Assembly (NCBI RefSeq): GCF_040359615.1
Contig: NZ_CP132942.1
Span: 4,464,001 to 4,528,000, forward strand
From: Tunturibacter psychrotolerans
GTDB taxonomy: Bacteria > Acidobacteriota > Terriglobia > Terriglobales > Acidobacteriaceae
DNA length: 64,000 nt
Reading direction: 5' to 3'
The position numbers were made by a program, and so were the translations under genes. Positions 44,398 to 53,529 of the stretch are shown here, in pieces (positions within the stretch are counted from its first letter, which is position 1; every line of letters starts with the position of its first letter). The notes below the pieces were generated by a model. It made no database searches, was not told the origin of the DNA, and worked only from the letters and a program-made list of their open reading frames with translations.

Positions 44398-46278
44398 ATG
44401 CCGGGTATCGTTGGACTTGTCACAAAAATTCCAAGAGAGCAGGCTGTCCGGCAGCTCCACTACATGGTGGAGACCCTTCTTCATGAGCCTTTCTATCTAG
44501 CGGGAACGTGGGTCGAGGAGTCGCTCGGAGTCTACGTCGGGTGGGTTGAGCGAGAAAGCTCCTTTTCCCTTGAAATGCCCCTGCGTAGCGAACGGGGAGA
44601 AGTAGTTGTTGTGTTTTCGGGTGAGGACTATTCGGAGTCTGGGACGACCCAGGGTCTGAAGGCGCGAGGACACGAGCTTGATGCGGTCGATACGAACTAT
44701 CTGGTTCACCTCGGCGAGGAAGATCCCTCGTTTCCAGCGGGTTTGAACGGTCGATTTCACGGGCTCCTGATCGATCGGAATCGCCGGACATCTACGCTTT
44801 TCAACGATCGCTTTGGGATGCACCGGATCTACTATCACGAGTCGAAGGACGCGTTCTATTTTGCCGCGGAAGCCAAAGCCATTCTCACCGTGTGTCCTGA
44901 ACTGAGGCGTATGAGCCCACAGGGCTTGGGAGAGTTCGTCGCCTGTGGATCTGTCTTGGGGAACCGGACGCTCTTCGACGGCGTCCACCTCCTGCCGCCC
45001 GCCTCGGCATGGACTTTTCGAAATAGCTCACTCGAGCGGAGGCACAGCTATTTCCAGCCCAGTGAATGGGAGGACCAAGAAAAACTCGATCCGAAATCCT
45101 ATTACAGGGAACTTCGGCAGGTTTTCACGCGAAACCTCCCTCGGTACCTCAAAAGCCATCAGCGAGTGGCTATGTCCTTGACGGGAGGCCTTGACACTCG
45201 GATGGTCATGGCTTGGCACAGGCCTCAGCCTGGATCACTTCCTTGCTACACTTTCGGGGGGATGCGCCGCGACTGCCAAGACGTTGTCGTGGCACGTGAG
45301 GTGGCTCGCCTATGTGAACAGCCCCACCAGGTTATTGGCTTGGGAGAAGAATTCCTCTCGCGTTTTTCTCACTATGCCGAGCGCACGGTCTACCTCACCG
45401 ATGGATGCGTCAGCGTGGGCCTCACCCCCGATTTGTACCTACACGAGAGGGCACGCGAAATCGCCCCGGTGCGGCTGACGGGTCTTTATGGGGGTGAAAT
45501 CCTGCGTGGAGCTAGGGCCTTGAAGCCGGAGGAACCTCCACCTGGATTGTTTTCTCCGGAGTTTGTCCCCTATATCCGTCAGGCAAAGGAAACCTATCGC
45601 GACGTCGTTCAAGGACACCCAGTTTCCTTCGCCGCCTTCCGGCAGGCTCCCTGGTATCACTGCGGCATTCTGGCGCTTGAGGAGACGCAACTCTCCGTAC
45701 GGACTCCGTTTCTTGATAACGATCTGGTCCGAACAGTGATTCGCGCGCCGCAATCGGCGCTCGGGAACAACGACGTCTCCTTGCGGTTGATTGCCGATGG
45801 TAACCCGGCTCTTGCCCGCATCCCGACCGATCGCGGCGTGAGAGGGGACCAACGGGGTTTCGGCGAGGCTTTCTCCCGCGCCTTTCTTGAGTTTCTCTTC
45901 AAGGCTGAATACGCCTACGACATGGGAATGCCCCAGTGGCTCGCGCAGCTTGACAAGGCCTGCTCGCCTCTCAGCCTAGAACGTATTTTCCTTGGGAGAC
46001 ACAAGATCTTCCATTTCCGGGTCTGGTACAGGGATGCTCTCGCCGGATACGTTAGGGAGATGCTGCTTGACCCTCGTAGTCTCTCCAGGTCATATATCGA
46101 TCGGAAAGGCCTAGAGGCACTGGTACGAGAACATCACAAGGGAAATCGAAACTACACTACCGAGATCCACAAATTACTTACCCTGGAAATCGCTAACCGC
46201 CTCTTCCTCGACAATCCAGAAAGAGGCGGTTTTGGAGAGCACCCAGGAGTGCCGGTAGCCGTAAGCACCGATCACTGA
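44398..46278 (+). CDS. Asparagine-synthetase-like protein lacking the glutaminase cysteine
   Basis: A 626-residue two-domain protein. The N-terminal domain has the class II amidotransferase fold (NGRFHGLLIDRN, LFNDRFGMHRIYYH, FYFAAEAKAIL). However, it starts MPGIVGLV: the nucleophilic Cys2 found in MCGI-type enzymes is proline, so glutamine hydrolysis should be lost. The synthetase domain keeps the ATP-pyrophosphatase motif as SLTGGLDTRM (260-269) and later RTPFLDNDLV. Beta-lactam synthetases and lasso cyclases show the same loss and use internal amines. It probably makes an amide with a substrate amine. Its 3' end overlaps the opposing beta-helix gene by 7 bases. Confidence 0.82.
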   Translation: MPGIVGLVTKIPREQAVRQLHYMVETLLHEPFYLAGTWVEESLGVYVGWVERESSFSLEMPLRSERGEVVVVFSGEDYSESGTTQGLKARGHELDAVDTNYLVHLGEEDPSFPAGLNGRFHGLLIDRNRRTSTLFNDRFGMHRIYYHESKDAFYFAAEAKAILTVCPELRRMSPQGLGEFVACGSVLGNRTLFDGVHLLPPASAWTFRNSSLERRHSYFQPSEWEDQEKLDPKSYYRELRQVFTRNLPRYLKSHQRVAMSLTGGLDTRMVMAWHRPQPGSLPCYTFGGMRRDCQDVVVAREVARLCEQPHQVIGLGEEFLSRFSHYAERTVYLTDGCVSVGLTPDLYLHERAREIAPVRLTGLYGGEILRGARALKPEEPPPGLFSPEFVPYIRQAKETYRDVVQGHPVSFAAFRQAPWYHCGILALEETQLSVRTPFLDNDLVRTVIRAPQSALGNNDVSLRLIADGNPALARIPTDRGVRGDQRGFGEAFSRAFLEFLFKAEYAYDMGMPQWLAQLDKACSPLSLERIFLGRHKIFHFRVWYRDALAGYVREMLLDPRSLSRSYIDRKGLEALVREHHKGNRNYTTEIHKLLTLEIANRLFLDNPERGGFGEHPGVPVAVSTDH

Positions 46279-47615
46279 GGTGTAGCTTGGAGGTTGTTCG
46301 GAGGGATGGGGGCAGAGCCTGATCCACCCTGCAGCGGATGTGGGTAAGTGTAGGCCGTGTAGTTGGGACGTGCCGTTCCAACGTAGTAGTCGCGACTGGC
46401 AGACACGTTGGTAGATCCGGAAGTTGTGTTGTTCGATGAACCGTTCAGCGTGTTGCCCCAGACATAGATGGGGTCCAGGATATTCCCAACCCACGTATTC
46501 GCTGGAGTAATGGTGGTTCCGCTTGGATCAGGGCCGAGGAGTTTGGAAGTGCCCGAACCCGGCTGGTCCACGCACCGGTACCCGCCGTTACTGTTTTGGT
46601 CGTAGGAGCTGCTGCCGTCGCATGCCCCCCATGGGGTGTAGTTGGGTCCACCACCGCACCCAGCGCTTGCATCCCGGCAGTTGACCGCTTGAACGATCTT
46701 GTTCGTGTAGCCTGCTGCCGTGATGGTGTTGTTGTAGAAGACGCCCGTGCCGCCGCGTATCCAGTTGATGAAGGCGAGGTTGTTAACATTCGAATAGGTG
46801 TAGGTATTGTTGTAAACTTCCTGCCAGCGGCAGGCACGGTGACGCTGGTCGGAGTCCGCTCCGTGCGACTGGTTGTTATACATCGAGACAGTGTTATGGC
46901 GAAAAATTAAGTGTCCGCCCGAGAAACAGTCGGTTGCGCCGCCGATGAAGTTCGGGTCTGTGCTGGTGAAGCTCGAGTCTTCGATGTAAACGCCTTCGGC
47001 GCTCCCGTAGTTGATGGCAGCCGCCCACGATTGGTCACCCCAAGCGTCGTTCGAGGTTCCATTCCAGTTCACGTGCTCAACCCGCACGCCGTTCACGAAG
47101 GTACCGACATGAGTCAAGTGGTCTATCAAGCCCCAGATATCCCCGTCAATAAAAATACCTACGGTCTGCGCTGGATTGATCGTGAGGTGATCGAGCCGCA
47201 TCGAGTGCGTGGAGCCGCCGACGGTGATATGGCCACGCTGGCATACCCCAGGATCGGTCGCAACGCCTACGATGGTCAGGCCGGTCATGCGCAAGCTGTT
47301 CGGGGCGTTAACTGACCATGCGACTAGCGGGCCGCCACCAGAACAGGACGAACCGCCCTTGGAGACGTTATCGCCCAGAATGGTCTGTCCTTGGCCAGCG
47401 CCTTCGAGGGTTATTCCCTTTGTGATCGTCAGGGTTGAAGACCAGTTCGTTTGGGAGCAGGCCGGGAGCATTACCGTATCTCCAGCCGCAGCCGCATTTA
47501 CGGCGGTCTGCACATCGCTTAAATTGCAAGAGGCGGCGGTGGAGGTGGCAGCGTGGGTTGTCAGACTAAAAAGGGGAGTAAATAAAACTATGAACAGCAG
47601 TAGTCTTGTCAGCAT
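46272..47615 (-). CDS. Secreted right-handed beta-helix protein, opposite strand
   Basis: A 447-residue exported protein with a signal peptide (TRLLLFIVLFTPLFSLTTHA), then SCNLSDVQTAVNAAAAGDTV, the start typical of pectate-lyase-like beta-helix proteins. Repeated beta strands follow (LRMTGLTIVG, MRLDHLTINP, GVRVEHVNWN, VYIEDSSFTS, HLIFRHNTVS). It may be a polysaccharide lyase, hydrolase or glycan-binding protein acting on the exported polymer. The last residues SAPIPPNNLQATPQ resemble the beginning of a fibronectin-III linker, so the protein may be truncated relative to homologues. It is the only - strand gene in the locus and no ribosome-binding site is evident. Confidence 0.8.
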   Translation of the reverse strand: MLTRLLLFIVLFTPLFSLTTHAATSTAASCNLSDVQTAVNAAAAGDTVMLPACSQTNWSSTLTITKGITLEGAGQGQTILGDNVSKGGSSCSGGGPLVAWSVNAPNSLRMTGLTIVGVATDPGVCQRGHITVGGSTHSMRLDHLTINPAQTVGIFIDGDIWGLIDHLTHVGTFVNGVRVEHVNWNGTSNDAWGDQSWAAAINYGSAEGVYIEDSSFTSTDPNFIGGATDCFSGGHLIFRHNTVSMYNNQSHGADSDQRHRACRWQEVYNNTYTYSNVNNLAFINWIRGGTGVFYNNTITAAGYTNKIVQAVNCRDASAGCGGGPNYTPWGACDGSSSYDQNSNGGYRCVDQPGSGTSKLLGPDPSGTTITPANTWVGNILDPIYVWGNTLNGSSNNTTSGSTNVSASRDYYVGTARPNYTAYTYPHPLQGGSGSAPIPPNNLQATPQ

Positions 47616-47835
47616 AACCGGGGGGGAGGATTCCTTTCATACAACGGGTGCTTTCGAGTTCCGATAATCAATGGTGACCGGATGAGACAAAAAAGTCTAG
47701 GCACGAACGTGTTACGCGCTAGGGTATGGATCTCGTCGCGGCACGCCAGAAACGATTTCAACTCGTTGTGCAGCTATTACTTGTGGCTAGCACCCTCTAA
47801 CTTAACCTGACGGCAGTGTCTAGGAAAATTTTGTT

Positions 47836-48873
47836 ATGAAAGCCTTGGTGTCGATCATAATTCCAGCGTACAACGCCGAAGAGTGGATCGCCGATACGGT
47901 CCAATCCGCGCTTGGACAAACTTGGCCACACAAAGAAATCATCATCGTAGACGACGGTTCGAGGGATCGAACGGCGGAAATCGCGCGGCGATTTGCCTCC
48001 AAGAGGGTTCTCGTCGTGTCCAAAGAGAACCAGGGTGCTGCGGCAGCCCGCAACCATGGCTTGCGCCTCAGCCAGGGGGACTATATCCAATGGCTGGATG
48101 CAGACGACCTGCTTGCACCGGACAAGATCGAGCTGCAACTTGCGGCGCTGCGGGAGATCGACAGCAGGCGAATATTGCTGTCCTCGTCGTGGGCGTACTT
48201 CAACTATCGGCTCCAGCGCGCCCACTTCATCCCGACGTCGCTGTGGCAAGATCTTTCCCCTGTTGAGTGGCTCCTGAGAAAAATGGGTGACAATCTGCAC
48301 ATGCAAACCGCGACATGGTTGACGAGTCGGGAACTTGCCGAAGCAGCAGGACCGTGGGATACACGCCTCCTGAGTGACGACGATGGCGAATATTTTTGCC
48401 GTGTGCTTTTGGCATCTGAACGAACCCGTTTCGCGCCGGGGGCAAAAGTGTTCTACAGAATTACTCAATCGAGTCGACTGAGCCACATCGGTGCGTCTGA
48501 CAGAAAGAAAGACGCGATGCTAGTTGGGATGAAATTGCATATTCAATACCTCCGATCTCTTGAAGACAGCGAACGCGTTCGGAAGGCATGCCTGACGTAT
48601 ATGCAGAATTGGTATGACAATTTCTATCCGGAGCGGCCCGACATTGTCGCGGAAATGCAGAGCTTAGCCTCGCAACTTCAAGGACGACTGGATGAGCCCC
48701 GCTTGCGTTGGAAATACGCCTGGATGAAACCGGTATTTGGATGGAAAGCCGCAAAATGGGCTCAGAGGACACTTCCACAGATCAAAACTTCATGGATCAG
48801 GCGGTGCGACAGGGCGATCTATCGGTTAGAGGCGGACCGAGCGGCCGAGAACACGGGTGTCAGAGTATCGTAA
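47836..48873 (+). CDS. Glycosyltransferase family 2
   Basis: A 345-residue GT-A glycosyltransferase. N-terminal LVSIIIPAYNAEEWIADTVQ, nucleotide-binding IIVDDGSRDRTAEIA and the metal-binding DxD region YIQWLDADDLLAPDKIE. DDDGEYFCRV in the middle supplies the acceptor-side acidic residues. No membrane helix is evident; the C terminus is basic and may touch the membrane. It adds one sugar to the lipid-linked repeat. It follows a 220-base gap after the opposing beta-helix gene, so it probably has its own promoter there. Confidence 0.9.
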   Translation: MKALVSIIIPAYNAEEWIADTVQSALGQTWPHKEIIIVDDGSRDRTAEIARRFASKRVLVVSKENQGAAAARNHGLRLSQGDYIQWLDADDLLAPDKIELQLAALREIDSRRILLSSSWAYFNYRLQRAHFIPTSLWQDLSPVEWLLRKMGDNLHMQTATWLTSRELAEAAGPWDTRLLSDDDGEYFCRVLLASERTRFAPGAKVFYRITQSSRLSHIGASDRKKDAMLVGMKLHIQYLRSLEDSERVRKACLTYMQNWYDNFYPERPDIVAEMQSLASQLQGRLDEPRLRWKYAWMKPVFGWKAAKWAQRTLPQIKTSWIRRCDRAIYRLEADRAAENTGVRVS

Positions 48874-48948
48874 ATTGATGCAGCGGCAAATCGCCGGGTA
48901 CGTTCACGGGCGCCGGTCGGCCTTGGTGCAAGCCTCCTCAACGCAGGG

Positions 48949-50304
48949 ATGGCTCAAGATCACAGGGATACTCCACTGAGACCCACGATGAACACGGATT
49001 CGGATAAGAGCGACGAAACAGTGGATGAGTTACCCGCTTTCACGACGCACGAAATAAGTCGTGAGATCTCAGTGGCGCTGCTTACCGGTGGTGGTGACAG
49101 GCCCTACGCGTTCGGCTTGGCAACGGCGCTCATCTCAAAAGTGCCAACACTGGATTTGATTGGTAGCGACGAACTCGATTGCCCCGAATTCCAAAACAAT
49201 CCCGGAGTGAAGTTTCTTAACTTACGAGGCAATCAACGGCCGGATACTAGCCTCGCAAGAAAGATCCTCAGAGTCTCGATATATTACGCCAAGTTGATTC
49301 GCTACGCTTCGAGTTCCCAACCGAGAATCTTCCACATTCTCTGGAACAATAAATTTATATTCTTGGATCGCACGCTGCTTACGCTTTACTACAGGCTACT
49401 AGGTAAAAAGATTGCGTTCACGGTGCACAATGTAAATGCGGGCAGACGAGACTCCCGAGACACTTGGCTCAATCGGCTTACACTGCGAATCCAATATCGA
49501 CTCGTCCATCATATCTTCGTTCATACGAAAAAGATGAAGCTCGAACTCATCGAGGAGTTCGGTGTAAAACCCACACGCGTCACGGTTATTCCGTTTGGGA
49601 TCAACAATGCTGTTCCAAATACCCGTCTCACTCCATCCGATGCAAAGAAGCAGCTGGGGATTCGCCATGACAAAAAGACTGTTTTATTCTTCGGTAACAT
49701 CGCACCCTATAAGGGCCTGGAACACCTAGTCGCTGCGTTTCGACTGCTCCTAGGCCATGACGAGAATTACCGGCTGATCATCGCGGGCAAGCCGAATAAC
49801 TGCGAGAGATACTGGAAGTCGATTCACGAAGACATTAGTGAAAACGTGGCGAAAGGGCGAGTGATCCTCAGGCCAGAATTCATACCAGACTGTGAGACCG
49901 AACTCTACTTCAAGGCGGCTGACGTTTTCGTCTTGCCATACAGGCATATCTACCAGAGTGGTGTTTTGTTTCTTGGCTACAGTTTTGGCCTGCCGGTTCT
50001 GGCAGCCGACGTGGGGTCGCTTAAAGATGAGATTGTAGAAGGCTCGACGGGATTTGCGTTCAGACCCGAAGATCCCGTCGCCTTAGCCGTGGTCATCGAA
50101 CAGTACTTTGCGAGTGATCTATATGTGGACTTGAACGTACGGCGGCGTCAGATACGAGAGTACGCGACCGAGCGACATTCCTGGGATGTGGTCGCTCAGA
50201 CAACTATGAAGGTATATGCCGACCTGCTTCGAATTCCGTTCCCCGAGAAATCGGCGAATTGTGAATTGTCGAACGCATCACCCGACGCAAATGCCTCTTC
50301 ATAA
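48949..50304 (+). CDS. Glycosyltransferase family 4
   Basis: A 451-residue GT-B glycosyltransferase. After a ~40-residue acidic N-terminal extension comes the acceptor half (ISVALLTGGGDRPYAFGLA, FTVHNVNAGRRDS) and the donor half (VLFFGNIAPYKGLEHLVAAF, VFVLPYRHIYQSGVLFLGYS, GLPVLAADVGSL). Retaining mechanism expected. ATG 48988 would remove part of the extension and is an alternative start. It is followed 43 bases later by a sugar epimerase. Confidence 0.88.
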   Translation: MAQDHRDTPLRPTMNTDSDKSDETVDELPAFTTHEISREISVALLTGGGDRPYAFGLATALISKVPTLDLIGSDELDCPEFQNNPGVKFLNLRGNQRPDTSLARKILRVSIYYAKLIRYASSSQPRIFHILWNNKFIFLDRTLLTLYYRLLGKKIAFTVHNVNAGRRDSRDTWLNRLTLRIQYRLVHHIFVHTKKMKLELIEEFGVKPTRVTVIPFGINNAVPNTRLTPSDAKKQLGIRHDKKTVLFFGNIAPYKGLEHLVAAFRLLLGHDENYRLIIAGKPNNCERYWKSIHEDISENVAKGRVILRPEFIPDCETELYFKAADVFVLPYRHIYQSGVLFLGYSFGLPVLAADVGSLKDEIVEGSTGFAFRPEDPVALAVVIEQYFASDLYVDLNVRRRQIREYATERHSWDVVAQTTMKVYADLLRIPFPEKSANCELSNASPDANASS

Positions 50305-50347
50305 CGAGCAGGGCTAATTCTGAACACCAATTTACTTAACACTCAAT

Positions 50348-51301
50348 ATGTCAAAACACAAAACTGCATTTGTCACAGGTGCCGAGGGATTCATCGGCTC
50401 CCATTTAGTGCAATTTCTTCATGCCAAAAAGTGGGAAGTAATCGGCAGCTATCAGTGGCATGGCTGTAATTCATTTCAGAAGGCCGCAAACTTGCACTTT
50501 GTGCAATGCGATCTGCGAAACGGACAACGCATAACACGGCTTCTTGAAGACTATCAACCGTCGCATATATTTCACCTCGGGGCGCAGAGCCTGCCAACTG
50601 TCTCTTGGGCCGACCCCGTCGGAACTTTCGAGTCCAATGTCATGGGCTCTCTGTACCTGTTTGAGGCGGCGCGACACATGAAGCGTCCTCCGATCGTCGT
50701 ATCAGCGTGCTCCAGCGCTGAATATGGGCACGTTCCGCCCTCGGCCATACCGGTCACCGAAGACCAGGCGCTTCGACCTCTTCACCCTTATGGCATTAGC
50801 AAAGTGTGCCTGGATCTACTGGCCCGAGAATATTTTCTGGACTACGAACTTCCGACGGTTAATTTACGGCTATTCAACACCACTGGCCCGGGAAAAACAG
50901 ATGATGCCCCCTCAGATTTTGTGCGGCAGTTAGTCCGAATAAAAAAAGGTTTGCAGCCACCCGTAATTGAGGTAGGAAATCTAAAGCCGCGCCGCGCATT
51001 CTTAGATGTTAGAGACACCGTGCAGGGTTTCTATCTCGCTGCGCTGAAGGGGAAACGGGGTGAGGCCTACAACTTGTGCGCAGCCTCCACGCATGAAATT
51101 GGTAAGTTGCTTCACACCGCGATCGAACTATCGGGAGTAAAAGCGATGATTCGATCGTCACCGCACTTGATGCGGCCGTCTGACGAGAAAATTATCTTCG
51201 GCAGTACGAGAAAATTTCGCAAGGACACTGATTGGAGTCCAACTCTTTCGATCAAGCAGACACTATCGTCCATGTTTGAATACTGGGACCGAAAGTTTTA
51301 G
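50348..51301 (+). CDS. NAD-dependent epimerase/dehydratase (GDP-mannose dehydratase/Rmd-like)
   Basis: A 317-residue extended SDR. NAD motif FVTGAEGFIGSHLVQFL; HLGAQSLPTVSWADP and SSAEYG; catalytic YGISK; then RLFNTTGPGKTDDAPSDFV and the RRAFLDVRDTVQGF segment. This layout is closest to GDP-mannose 4,6-dehydratase and GDP-6-deoxy-D-mannose reductase. Given the GDP-heptose genes downstream, a GDP-linked substrate such as GDP-heptose is plausible but inferred. Confidence 0.85.
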   Translation: MSKHKTAFVTGAEGFIGSHLVQFLHAKKWEVIGSYQWHGCNSFQKAANLHFVQCDLRNGQRITRLLEDYQPSHIFHLGAQSLPTVSWADPVGTFESNVMGSLYLFEAARHMKRPPIVVSACSSAEYGHVPPSAIPVTEDQALRPLHPYGISKVCLDLLAREYFLDYELPTVNLRLFNTTGPGKTDDAPSDFVRQLVRIKKGLQPPVIEVGNLKPRRAFLDVRDTVQGFYLAALKGKRGEAYNLCAASTHEIGKLLHTAIELSGVKAMIRSSPHLMRPSDEKIIFGSTRKFRKDTDWSPTLSIKQTLSSMFEYWDRKF

Positions 51302-51340
51302 ATGATGACTAAAGATAACCAGCACCTCTGAGGTGATTTG

Positions 51341-52261
51341 ATGGGCAACAACTCCATACCCTACGTTCTCATCACTCCTGCTCGAAACGAACAGGCTTTC
51401 ATTGAGAAGACAATCCAATCGGTGATAAAGCAATCCGTATTGCCGCTCAAATGGGTGATCGTAAATGATGGCTCAACTGACGCAACATCAGACATTGTGC
51501 GTCCACATCTCGCGAAACACCCATGGATTGAAGTTGTCGATCTTCCCGTCCGTAGAGAGCGGAATTTTGCCGCCAAGGTATACGCATTCAATGCTGGTCA
51601 AGAGAAAGTCAAGGACCTCTGCTACGAAGTCATCGGCAATTTGGATGCTGACGTTTCATTAGATTATGACCACTTTGAGTTCTTGCAAGCCGAGTTCCGG
51701 AAAGATCCGTGTCTCGGTGTCGCCGGAACCATATTCAAAGAGCACGGCTACAGTTCGGAAACGGACAGTTTTGAAGGAAGAAACCACGTTTCCGGCCAGT
51801 GCCAACTATTTCGACGTCAATGCTTTGAGGAAATTGGCGGATATCGTCCTAACAAGGCTGGGGGCATCGATTGGATGGCAGTCACAACTGCGCGAATGAT
51901 GGGATGGACGACCCGATCATTTCGAGAGAAGTCATTTTTTCATCATCGGACGCTGGGAACGGCTGAGCGTGGTCGCCTTGCCTCAAGCTTCTCCTATGGC
52001 GAGAAGGACTATTATCTCGGTGGCCACCCTATCTGGGAGCTTTTTCGAGTCACCTATAGAATGACAAAACGTCCATACTTGCTGGATGGTGTTGCTCTCG
52101 GGCTTGGATATCTATGGGCTTTTCTACGACAGGTCGAACGACCTGTCTCTGATCAGTTGATGCGGTTCCACCGCAAAGAGCAGATGCAAAAGTTGAAGAC
52201 CATCCTTAGGTCTTTGATGACGTTTAGGCGCATCGACAGCTTCGAAGCTAAGCCGAGTTAG
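51341..52261 (+). CDS. Glycosyltransferase family 2
   Basis: A 306-residue GT-A glycosyltransferase. Core motifs YVLITPARNEQAFIEKTIQS, WVIVNDGSTDATSDIV and the DxD region GNLDADVSLDYDHF. GGIDWMAVTTARMMGW and a C-terminal hydrophobic helix (GVALGLGYLWAFLRQV) follow. ATG 51341 is preferred over TTG 51338 because GAGGTGA ends five bases before it. It is packed closely with the preceding and following genes. Confidence 0.88.
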   Translation: MGNNSIPYVLITPARNEQAFIEKTIQSVIKQSVLPLKWVIVNDGSTDATSDIVRPHLAKHPWIEVVDLPVRRERNFAAKVYAFNAGQEKVKDLCYEVIGNLDADVSLDYDHFEFLQAEFRKDPCLGVAGTIFKEHGYSSETDSFEGRNHVSGQCQLFRRQCFEEIGGYRPNKAGGIDWMAVTTARMMGWTTRSFREKSFFHHRTLGTAERGRLASSFSYGEKDYYLGGHPIWELFRVTYRMTKRPYLLDGVALGLGYLWAFLRQVERPVSDQLMRFHRKEQMQKLKTILRSLMTFRRIDSFEAKPS

Positions 52262-52299
52262 CACGTCAACGAGTAGTCCAAATCACAAAAATATCTCAA

Positions 52300-53520
52300 A
52301 TGACGGAAATCGAAAAAGTGCAGGCATCAGTGGTTCGTTTTGTGGAATGGCTAGATCGCTTCGGAGAGACGTCGTACGATCATCAAAGTTTCTTCGCGAG
52401 CAATTTGGGACGCGGCGCAAAAGCTCTGTACTACAAACAGCCGTTGCTGGGGAAAATCGCGGTGTCTCCGATGATCTTCTCCGAGGCATTCGTACCCTCT
52501 GCGCGTCGCCTCTTCTGGAAGCGACAGAGGTTTCCGATAGCTGACGCCCACTATGCGATGGGCTTTGCCTTTCTCTCACAGGTTTTAGGGGAGGAGCAGT
52601 ACTATTTGCGCGCGGTCCATTTTCTCAAGGTGCTCAAAGCCACTCGATCACCAGGTTATGACTACTATTGCTGGGGATATCCGTTCAATTGGGAAACTAG
52701 GCATGGCACCATGCGAGAGGCAACTCCTCTTATAACAACCGTGCCGTATGTATACGAGGCCTTTCTACAGGTGTATGAGATCGATAAAAATGAACAGTGG
52801 CTGGAGATTATGCAGTCGATCGCGCAGCATACTCTTCATGACTATCACGATTTCATTACCTCAGAGAATGCTTCTAGCTGCTCGTATAATCCCGAACCTA
52901 GTGCGCCAGGCGGCGTCATAAATGCGAGCGCATACAGGGCATTTCTGCTGACGAGAGCTGGATTAGATTTTTCGGACGAACAGTACCCTAAAGTTGCGGA
53001 AAGAAATCTGAATTTTGTCCTTGAATCTCAAAATGCTGACGGCTCTTGGTACTACTCTACGGACGGTGAAAGAGATTTCGTTGACCACTTCCATACTTGC
53101 TTTGTTCTTAAGGCACTGGCAAAAATCGAGGCTCTTACCGGAAACCAGCAGTGCACTAAGGCGATAGAGCGTGGTGTAGATTACTACGTGAAGAATTTGT
53201 TTGATAGCGAAGGCTTTCCCAAACCATTCTCACGCAGGCCGAGGCTCACGATATATCGACGCGAGCTTTACGACTACGCTGAGTGCATTAACCTGGCTGT
53301 CTTGTTGAAGGGGCGGTTTCCTGCACTAGATGCAATATTGTCTCGGGTGACCGATCTCACGCAATGGCAAAAGTCAGACGGGTCCTTCCGAAGCCGTCAG
53401 CTACTCCTCAGCTGGGACAATACTCCGATGCATCGGTGGGCTCAGTCACAGTTGTTTAGAAGCCTCTGTTCCCTGCTGTATCACAACTCGTGCAACACCA
53501 ATCGTGAATCACAGCACTGA
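52300..53520 (+). CDS. Alpha/alpha-toroid protein of exopolysaccharide loci, function unknown
   Basis: A 406-residue, predominantly helical protein. Repeating helix pairs (HYAMGFAFLSQVLGEEQYYL, YVYEAFLQVYEIDKNEQWLE, HTCFVLKALAKIEALTGNQQ) and the ESQNADGSWYYSTDGE motif fit an (alpha/alpha)6 barrel, as in polysaccharide lyases/hydrolases or terpene-cyclase-like repeats. There is no signal peptide, so it should act in the cytoplasm, perhaps on lipid-linked intermediates. I cannot assign a reaction. It directly precedes the glutamine-dependent asparagine synthase gene (9-base gap). Confidence 0.6.
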   Translation: MTEIEKVQASVVRFVEWLDRFGETSYDHQSFFASNLGRGAKALYYKQPLLGKIAVSPMIFSEAFVPSARRLFWKRQRFPIADAHYAMGFAFLSQVLGEEQYYLRAVHFLKVLKATRSPGYDYYCWGYPFNWETRHGTMREATPLITTVPYVYEAFLQVYEIDKNEQWLEIMQSIAQHTLHDYHDFITSENASSCSYNPEPSAPGGVINASAYRAFLLTRAGLDFSDEQYPKVAERNLNFVLESQNADGSWYYSTDGERDFVDHFHTCFVLKALAKIEALTGNQQCTKAIERGVDYYVKNLFDSEGFPKPFSRRPRLTIYRRELYDYAECINLAVLLKGRFPALDAILSRVTDLTQWQKSDGSFRSRQLLLSWDNTPMHRWAQSQLFRSLCSLLYHNSCNTNRESQH

Positions 53521-53529
53521 TGGGTCTAT

